This document shows positions 58,217-64,000 of a DNA stretch of 64,000 nucleotides, in pieces (the first letter of the stretch is position 1; each line of letters starts with the position of its first letter). The stretch spans positions 1,550,001-1,614,000 of the forward strand of contig AP019755.1 in assembly GCA_006742785.1 (NCBI GenBank), written 5' to 3'. Below the pieces are notes generated by a model. That model searched no databases. It saw only the letters and a list, made by a program, of their open reading frames with translations, and was not told the origin of the DNA. The DNA comes from Nitrosomonas stercoris. GTDB taxonomy: Bacteria; Pseudomonadota; Gammaproteobacteria; Burkholderiales; Nitrosomonadaceae. The position numbers were made by a program, and so were the translations under genes.

Positions 58217-60139
58217 ATGAATAATTTAATAAAGAATATGGCAATCTGGCTGGTGATTGCGGTAGTGCTGATGACAGTTTTCAATCAGTTTTCTACCAGA
58301 CAATCCTCTCATCCACCGATGGAATATTCACAATTTATCAGTGAAATGCATCAAGGTAGGATTGCCAAGGTATTGATAGATGGACGCACCTTGCGTGGTA
58401 CAAAAACGGATGGACGTTCATTTATCGTCCATTCGCCATCTGATCCATGGTTGGTTAGCGATCTGTTAAAAGCTGGTGTGGCGGTAGAAGCGAAGCCGGA
58501 AGAAGAGCCGTCTATGCTGATGAGCATACTGATTTCATGGTTTCCAATGTTGTTATTGATCGCTGTCTGGATTTTCTTCATGCGTCAAATGCAAGGGGGA
58601 GGGCGTAGTGGCGGTGCTTTTTCCTTTGGTAAAAGCAAAGCCAGAATGCTGGATCACAAAAATAACAATATCACCTTTGCAGACGTTGCTGGGTGTGAGG
58701 AGGCCAAGGAAGAAGTGGCTGAGTTGGTCGAGTTTTTGAGAGATCCTTCTCGATTCCAGAAATTGGGCGGTCGTATTCCTCGTGGCGTACTCATGTGCGG
58801 TAACCCAGGTACAGGTAAAACGTTACTTGCCCGCGCGATTGCTGGGGAAGCAAAAGTACCATTTTTTAGTATTTCAGGTTCAGACTTCGTCGAGATGTTT
58901 GTCGGTGTCGGTGCTTCTAGAGTAAGAGACATGTTTGAGCAAGCTAAAAAGCATGCCCCCTGCATTATCTTTATCGACGAGATCGATGCTGTTGGACGCC
59001 AACGCGGTGCTGGTTTAGGCGGTGGTAATGATGAACGTGAACAAACCTTAAACCAATTGTTGGTTGAAATGGACGGGTTTGAAGGCAATGTTGGTGTGAT
59101 TGTCATTGCAGCAACTAACCGTCCAGATGTTTTGGATCCAGCTTTATTACGTCCTGGCCGATTCGATCGACAAGTAGTTGTGCCGTTGCCAGATATCCGT
59201 GGTCGCGAACAAATCTTGCAGGTGCATATGCGCAAGGTGCCAATCTCGCCTGATGTGAAAGCTAGTATTTTGGCTAGAGGTACCCCCGGTATGTCAGGAG
59301 CAGATTTAGCCAATTTGGTTAACGAAGCAGCCTTGTTCGCTGCTCGGGCAAATAAGCGTTTGGTTGATATGGATGACTTCGAACGTGCTAAAGATAAAAT
59401 CTTGATGGGTGCTGAACGCCGCTCCGTTGTCATGCCAGAAAATGAGCGTCGTAATACTGCTTATCATGAATCTGGGCATGCGGTTGTTGCGTACTTGTTG
59501 CCTAAAACAGATCCGGTGCACAAGGTTTCAATTATTCCACGTGGTCGGGCGCTGGGTGTGACCATGCAATTGCCAACTGAGGATCGCTTCAGCATGGATC
59601 GAGATCAAATTCTGCAAACGATCGCTGTGATGTTTGGTGGACGTATTGCAGAAGAAGTGTTCATGCATCAGATGACAACAGGTGCTTCCAACGACTTTGA
59701 GCGTGCGACGGATACTGCCCGCAAGATGGTCACGCAGTGGGGAATGACTGATGCATTAGGACCAATGGTGTACGGCGAGAATGAAGGAGAAGTATTTCTG
59801 GGTCGTTCAGTAACTACTCAGAAGAATCTGAGTGAAGCCACCATGCAAAAGGTGGATGCTGAAATTCGCCGTATTGTGGATGAGCAGTATGCATTGGCAC
59901 GTAAGATCATCGAAGAAAACAAAGATAAAATTGAAGCGATGACGCAAGCGTTGCTGGAGTGGGAGACGATTGATAGTGAGCAAATCAAGGATATTATGGA
60001 AGGCCGTCCGCCTAGCCCACCGCAATCTCCTTCTTCTAAAGGTTCTGCTGGGTCTACTAAGACTAAAGGTGAAGAAAAACAACCTGCTGTTGAACCAGCA
60101 ACAACTGAAGAAGCTCCGGCTCAAAAAGCAGAAGTTTAG
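58217..60139 (+). CDS. ftsH: ATP-dependent membrane zinc protease FtsH
   Basis: 640 residues: two membrane helices (about 5-24 and 98-118) around a periplasmic domain, AAA module with Walker [14 protein letters not shown], Walker [12 protein letters not shown], second region [21 protein letters not shown], and zinc site HESGH at 417-421. A Ser/Pro/Lys-rich tail of about 45 residues follows the protease domain. It degrades membrane proteins, heat-shock sigma factor and LpxC in relatives. GAGGAG precedes the ATG. Confidence 0.97.
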   Translation: MNNLIKNMAIWLVIAVVLMTVFNQFSTRQSSHPPMEYSQFISEMHQGRIAKVLIDGRTLRGTKTDGRSFIVHSPSDPWLVSDLLKAGVAVEAKPEEEPSMLMSILISWFPMLLLIAVWIFFMRQMQGGGRSGGAFSFGKSKARMLDHKNNNITFADVAGCEEAKEEVAELVEFLRDPSRFQKLGGRIPRGVLMCGNPGTGKTLLARAIAGEAKVPFFSISGSDFVEMFVGVGASRVRDMFEQAKKHAPCIIFIDEIDAVGRQRGAGLGGGNDEREQTLNQLLVEMDGFEGNVGVIVIAATNRPDVLDPALLRPGRFDRQVVVPLPDIRGREQILQVHMRKVPISPDVKASILARGTPGMSGADLANLVNEAALFAARANKRLVDMDDFERAKDKILMGAERRSVVMPENERRNTAYHESGHAVVAYLLPKTDPVHKVSIIPRGRALGVTMQLPTEDRFSMDRDQILQTIAVMFGGRIAEEVFMHQMTTGASNDFERATDTARKMVTQWGMTDALGPMVYGENEGEVFLGRSVTTQKNLSEATMQKVDAEIRRIVDEQYALARKIIEENKDKIEAMTQALLEWETIDSEQIKDIMEGRPPSPPQSPSSKGSAGSTKTKGEEKQPAVEPATTEEAPAQKAEV

Positions 60140-60163
60140 ACCTTTTATAATTTTTTAAATTAT

Positions 60164-60200
60164 ATGGCCTGTACGGTTAAAACGTACGGGCCATTTTTTA
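60164..60200 (+). terminator. Rho-independent terminator after ftsH
   Basis: 12-bp stem ATGGCCTGTACG / CGTACGGGCCAT (one G-U pair), loop GTTAAAA, then six T. Lies 24 bases after the ftsH stop. The ATG of its first arm opens the folP frame only by chance. Confidence 0.92.
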
Positions 60201-60977
60201 TACTAGTGAATAAATTACAAAAGTTTTTACAAGAGAATCGTCCATTGATCATGGGAGTCATCAATGTCACACCGGATTCTTTCTCCGATGGGGGGTGTTT
60301 TGATACCACTGAAAAAGCAACGGAACAAGTAAAACGTTTGGTCGAGGAGGGCGCAGATATTCTTGACATTGGGGGAGAATCCGCTCGGCCAGGTAGTCGT
60401 GCTATCCAAGCAGATGAAGAACTGTCACGAGTTATGCCTGTGATAGAGTTTGCCTTGGCTATGGGTGTACCGGTTTCAGTTGATACTTCCAAACCGCAAG
60501 TAATGCAAACAGCTATTAATGCCGGTGTCATGTTGGTGAATGATATTAATGCGTTACAAGCTCCTGGTGCATTAGAGGTGGTTGCACATAGTTCTGTGAT
60601 GACCTGTCTGATGCATATGCAAGGGCAACCGCAAACCATGCAGCTTAATCCGCATTATTCAGAGGTGGTTTCTGAAGTAATGGCCTTTTTGGAACAGCGT
60701 GTCTCTGCTGCAGTTGCGGCTGGCATCGCGCGTGAACGCATCATTGTCGATCCTGGTTTTGGCTTTGGCAAAACATTGGAGCATAATCTTGCCTTGTTAC
60801 GACACCTGGATCGATTTGCGGTTATGGAAGTACCGGTAATGGCTGGGTTATCGCGTAAATCGATGTTGGGTAAGATTACTGGCAATACGGTAGACAAACG
60901 TGTTCATGTAATCCCTCCGAAAAACCACAGAGGCTATTTGTAGAAAATTCCATTAATATGAACTTAAGGAGTTTTCT

Positions 60978-61244
60978 ATGCGTAAATCAAACTTCACTGA
61001 GAGCCAGATTATGGCAATTCTCAAACAAAATGAGGCTGGAATCCCAGTCCCTGAGCTATGTCGTGAGCATGGCATGAGCTCGGCTTCGTTCTATAAATGG
61101 CGTTCAAAATATGGCGGTATGGACACCTCACTCATGAAACGCATGAAGGAGCTTGAAGACGAAAACCGCCGCCTTAAAAAGATGTATGCCGAAGAGCGGC
61201 TTAAAGCTGAGATTCGACTGGAGGCACTCAAGGGAAAGCTCTAA
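60978..61244 (+). CDS. IS3-family transposase OrfA
   Basis: 88 residues. HTH_Tnp_1 domain with [19 protein letters not shown] and [20 protein letters not shown], then a leucine-zipper-like helix ([23 protein letters not shown]). AAGGAG precedes the ATG. The frame ends KGKL at 61244. Confidence 0.92.
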   Translation: MRKSNFTESQIMAILKQNEAGIPVPELCREHGMSSASFYKWRSKYGGMDTSLMKRMKELEDENRRLKKMYAEERLKAEIRLEALKGKL

Positions 61245-61264
61245 AGCCATCTTTACGCAAAGAG

Positions 61265-62062
61265 ATGGCGAAAGAAGCGATCACCAAGTATGCCATTAGC
61301 ATTCGTCTTGCTTGCCTTTGTCTGGGTATTAGCGAGAGCTGTTTTTACTATCAAAGCAAACTCAATGCTGAGAACGAGCAGATTGCCGACTGGCTGCTTC
61401 GGTTAACCGACAACAAAAAGCGCTGGGGATTTGGCCTATGTTTTTTATACCTGCGTAATGTCAAAGGCTTTAAGTGGAACCATAAACGCGTTTATCGCAT
61501 TTACCGTGAGTTGGAGCTGAACTTGCGAATCAAACCCAGAAAACGCATAAAGCGAGATAAGCCTGACGCGCTGAGCGTTCCAGCGACCATTAACGATGTC
61601 TGGTCAATGGATTTTATGTCAGATAGTTTGGCCGATGGTCGCAGTATAAGAGCCCTTAATGTTATTGATGATTTTAATCGTGAATGCTTAGCCATTGATG
61701 TTGATTTTTCATTGCCGAGTGCGCGAGTTGTTCGCTCTTTGGAACAGGTCATTGAATGGCGCGGTAAGCCAAATACAATACGCTGTGACAATGGCCCTGA
61801 GTATATCTCTGAGGCGATAAAGGACTGGGCGAAAGCACGTCAAATTACCTTGCAGTATATTCAACCAGGCAAACCAACACAGAATGCTTATGTCGAGCGT
61901 TTTAACCGAACAATGCGGCATGAATGGTTAGATTTAAACATTTTTGAAAGCATTGAGCAGGCTCAAGAACTTGCGACACAATGGCTTTGGACGTATAACA
62001 ACGAACGCCCCCACACTGCTATCGGAGGAGTACCACCAAGACAGTTATTACAGGCTGTTTAA
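61265..62062 (+). CDS. IS3-family transposase OrfB (integrase domain)
   Basis: 265 residues from the ATG at 61265. Family sequence continues upstream in this frame ([11 protein letters not shown]), overlapping OrfA in the -1 frame, so an OrfAB fusion by -1 frameshift near the A-rich stretch at 61231-61240 is expected. rve core with Asp in WSMDFMSD, Asp in IRCDNGPEY and Glu in [16 protein letters not shown]. Confidence 0.92.
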   Translation: MAKEAITKYAISIRLACLCLGISESCFYYQSKLNAENEQIADWLLRLTDNKKRWGFGLCFLYLRNVKGFKWNHKRVYRIYRELELNLRIKPRKRIKRDKPDALSVPATINDVWSMDFMSDSLADGRSIRALNVIDDFNRECLAIDVDFSLPSARVVRSLEQVIEWRGKPNTIRCDNGPEYISEAIKDWAKARQITLQYIQPGKPTQNAYVERFNRTMRHEWLDLNIFESIEQAQELATQWLWTYNNERPHTAIGGVPPRQLLQAV

Positions 62063-62389
62063 ATTCTACAAATAAGAGCTGTGGAAAATGGGGGGATTAC
62101 ATTCATGCCAGTGTGGCATCGGCTTTGTTAGCTGTGGGGCAAGGCGCGAAGATTGTACGTGTGCATGATGTCAAGGCAACGCGTGATGCTTTCTCGGTGT
62201 TTGCCGCAATAGATCGTATTTACCCTGGTTTTCTGGCACATTCAATGGGTAGTGTTGCTGGCAGAATAAAATGAGACAATTAATAATTGTTGATTTGATA
62301 GGTATTTGTCACTGTGAGCTTTATGTTAGATAAGATTCTAATTTGGTTTAATGGCCCAATCTGGAATTTAAGCAAGGAATGATTCGGTT

Positions 62390-63760
62390 ATGAAGAAAAA
62401 ATATTTTGGTACGGATGGTATTCGTGGCACAGTGGGAGAATTTCCGATTACACCAGATTTCTTTCTGCGACTGGGCTACGCTGTTGGTCAAGTATTATTA
62501 GCTTCTGATTGGAATTTAGCTGCAAACAAACGACCCACCATTTTAATTGGAAAAGATACGCGTATATCTGGCTACATGTTGGAATCCGCATTGGAAGCTG
62601 GTTTTTCTGCTGCTGGGGTCGATGTTTTGTTGTCAGGTCCTTTACCCACCCCCGCTGTAGCTTACTTAGTGCGTGCTCTTCGTATTCAGGCCGGGGCGGT
62701 TATTTCAGCTTCACATAACCCTTTTCATGATAACGGGATTAAATTCTTTTCTGCTCAAGGCACGAAGCTTCCTGATGATATTGAATTGCAGATTGAAGCT
62801 GCTTTGGATTCGCCCATCAAGGTGGCTCCTTCAACCAAATTAGGCCGAGTAGAACGCCTCAAGGATGAAGAGGGGCGCTATATCGAATTTTGTAAAAGTA
62901 CGTTCCCCAATCATCTTGATTTACGTGGCTGGAAAATTGTGGTGGATTGCGCCAATGGTGCTGATTATCAGGTTGCAGGGCATGTCATGCATGAATTGGG
63001 CGCCGATGTGATTACTATCCATGCAGAACCAGATGGCTTTAATATTAATCATGAGTGTGGCGCAACGCATATTAAAACCCTGCAAAGTGAAGTGTTGCGA
63101 CATAGTGCGGATATGGGTATTGCTGTAGATGGCGATGGCGATCGGGTACTGATGGTGAGTGAAGAAGGTGTGGTTTATGATGGTGATAGTTTGGTTTACA
63201 TTATCGCTAAGCATCGTCAGAAATGTGGCACGTTACAAGGAGGGGTGGTGGGCACATTAATGACCAACCTAGCGGTTGAGCAGGCGTTTGCAAAATTTGG
63301 TGTGCCGTTTGCGCGAGCAAATGTTGGGGATCGCTATGTTTCTGAATTGCTACTGAAAAATGATTGGTATCTAGGCGCTGAAAATTCTGGTCATATTATT
63401 TGCCGTGATAAGCACACAACCGGAGATGGTATTATTTCTGCCTTGCAGGTTTTATATGCTTTGCGTGATACCGGACTGAAATTTGCAGATTTAATGCGAG
63501 ATGTTACTTTTTTCCCGCAACGACTTATTAATGTCAAAATTTCTGGAAAATTTGATTTTCAGAACAATCAGGCGGTAGAAGCGTGTAAAAATGAAGCAGA
63601 ACAAGCTTTAGGTGACGACGGGCGCATTCTGTTACGTGCTTCTGGTACAGAACCTTTGATCAGAGTTATGGTTGAGGGCAAAGAACCACAGAAAATTGAG
63701 TGCTGGGCGGAGAGATTGGCCGAAGTGATTCAGCAACAAGCTGCAACGGCTAGCCGCTGA
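62390..63760 (+). CDS. glmM: Phosphoglucosamine mutase
   Basis: 456 residues. FGTDGIRGTVGE at the start, the phosphoserine loop VISASHNPFHDNG (Ser108), metal loop DGDGDRVLMV and sugar loop GAENSGHIIC, and the C-terminal phosphate site RASGTEPLIRVMVEG. It makes glucosamine-1-phosphate for UDP-GlcNAc. The IS upstream may affect its transcription; 116 bases separate it from the folP stop. Confidence 0.97.
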   Translation: MKKKYFGTDGIRGTVGEFPITPDFFLRLGYAVGQVLLASDWNLAANKRPTILIGKDTRISGYMLESALEAGFSAAGVDVLLSGPLPTPAVAYLVRALRIQAGAVISASHNPFHDNGIKFFSAQGTKLPDDIELQIEAALDSPIKVAPSTKLGRVERLKDEEGRYIEFCKSTFPNHLDLRGWKIVVDCANGADYQVAGHVMHELGADVITIHAEPDGFNINHECGATHIKTLQSEVLRHSADMGIAVDGDGDRVLMVSEEGVVYDGDSLVYIIAKHRQKCGTLQGGVVGTLMTNLAVEQAFAKFGVPFARANVGDRYVSELLLKNDWYLGAENSGHIICRDKHTTGDGIISALQVLYALRDTGLKFADLMRDVTFFPQRLINVKISGKFDFQNNQAVEACKNEAEQALGDDGRILLRASGTEPLIRVMVEGKEPQKIECWAERLAEVIQQQAATASR

Positions 63761-63839
63761 AATACCATGTTGTATTCTATGCTTAATGCGCTCTCTTATG
63801 CGACTGCTTCTTTTGTAATTAATATTTAAAATAGCCTTG

Positions 63840-64000
63840 ATGATAACCAGACCAATCTTTGATGTGATCCATCGCTGCTTTTCTTGGTGCGACATAAAAT
63901 TTCTGGTTTTAATGCTTATTTTTATTGGTGGCTGCGATAGTGCTTCACATATGCGTTCGCTAATCAAAATAGATGGCTCCAGTACTGTTTTTCCAATTAT
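63840..64000 (+). CDS. PstS-like phosphate-binding lipoprotein, start only
   Basis: 53 codons are visible before the window ends. A hydrophobic segment (FLVLMLIFIGGC) ends in a lipobox with Cys near residue 32, and then IKIDGSSTVFPI, the DGSSTVxP phosphate-binding motif of the PstS/PBP family. The ATG at 63840 has no strong ribosome site; a later ATG would leave too short a signal. Identity as PstS rather than a related binding protein is likely but rests on little sequence. Confidence 0.75.
   Translation, partial: MITRPIFDVIHRCFSWCDIKFLVLMLIFIGGCDSASHMRSLIKIDGSSTVFPI

Larger units (their letters stand above)
60907..62101 (+). mobile_element. IS3-family insertion sequence inside folP
   Basis: 1195 bp. 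Left end TGTAATCCCTCCG and right end (inverted) TGTAATCCCCCCA, with imperfect repeats extending about 36 bases to a shared TATTTGTAG. Target duplication TTCA (60903-60906, 62102-62105). Codes for OrfA and OrfB. Looks intact. Confidence 0.93.
60206..62274 (+). pseudogene. folP: Dihydropteroate synthase gene interrupted by an IS3-family element
   Basis: 5' part 60206-60906 (GTG start proposed; the ATG at 60164 is inside a terminator) and 3' part 62106-62274, separated by the IS and one 4-bp duplication (TTCA). Joined, the frame is unbroken across [18 protein letters not shown]. The 5' part has IMGVINVTPDSFSDGG and DIGGESARPGS; the 3' part has [14 protein letters not shown], whose Arg-x-His binds the pterin pyrophosphate in DHPS. 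As it stands the 5' frame runs into the IS and ends at 60943 after a foreign tail, so the product lacks that motif. glmM follows, the normal folP-glmM order. Confidence 0.93.

Noticed and set aside
58654..59433. 259-codon minus-strand frame inside ftsH
   Set aside because: Shadow of the strongly conserved AAA domain; composition (many Ser, Pro, Thr, Lys) is that of an antisense frame.
60164..60205. ATG at 60164 as folP start
   Set aside because: It lies in the first arm of the ftsH terminator, and the residues it adds have no DHPS similarity; the GTG at 60206 is more plausible.
60160..60639. 159-codon minus-strand frame opposite folP
   Set aside because: Antisense of a conserved gene and of the terminator; no support.
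1..64000. CRISPR arrays, tRNA or rRNA genes, phage or defence islands
   Set aside because: I looked for regular spaced repeats, cloverleaf ends, rRNA blocks and phage or nuclease genes and saw none.

Overview
The window is a stretch of chromosome from a betaproteobacterial ammonia oxidiser, most probably a Nitrosomonas. The strongest evidence is a complete ammonia monooxygenase subunit C gene standing alone, without amoA or amoB (17346-18161, minus strand). A singleton, divergent amoC is characteristic of Nitrosomonas. The his-hinT-tatABC order, the accB-accC-prmA run and the hemL, ftsYEX, tsaB-rimI and folP-glmM neighbourhoods are also betaproteobacterial. Base composition leans to A+T. I cannot name the species.

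Layout. 1-9.7 kb: cell-wall and cofactor genes (M23 peptidase cut by the window edge, anmK, erpA, gloA, rubredoxin, thiD-thiE, hemL, mlaA, htpX, rubredoxin-type reductase). 9.7-17.2 kb: YciI-like protein, parvulin PPIase, alr, M16 peptidase, ftsY-ftsE-ftsX, ispD. 17.2-19 kb: the lone amoC with a long structured leader, and a TusA-like gene. 19-27.3 kb: an ABC exporter operon with a lipocalin-type partner, then ispF, thpR, tsaB, rimI and a uracil-DNA glycosylase. 27.3-30.7 kb: a vitamin B12 unit (riboswitch, btuB, a BtuM-like membrane protein, cobO). 30.8-37.5 kb: hisC-B-A-F-I-E, hinT, tatA-B-C, with no hisH. 37.8-45.6 kb: ispH, aroQ, accB-accC, prmA, a zinc-ribbon protein, amiC, tsaE and an SDR enzyme.

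45.7-53.7 kb is the plastic part. Truncated cytochrome c and LysR genes abut each other. Two almost identical 849-bp IS5-family elements in direct orientation bracket the S-adenosylmethionine cycle block metK - SAH riboswitch - ahcY - metF plus a methyltransferase. Beside the second copy lies a 142-bp foldback element whose ends resemble those of the IS. 53.8-64 kb: aroC, hemF, paired CBS-domain genes, yhbY, rlmE, ftsH, then folP split by an IS3-family element, glmM, and the start of a PstS-like lipoprotein gene.

The most notable points are the folP interruption, which removes the conserved C-terminal pterin-phosphate-binding motif of an otherwise essential enzyme; the missing hisH in an organism that lives on ammonia; the stress-type lone amoC with a candidate sigma-E promoter and hairpin-rich leader; the two riboswitches; and the IS/foldback-element family. 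I saw no tRNA, rRNA, CRISPR array or defence system, and no clearly undescribed multi-gene system.
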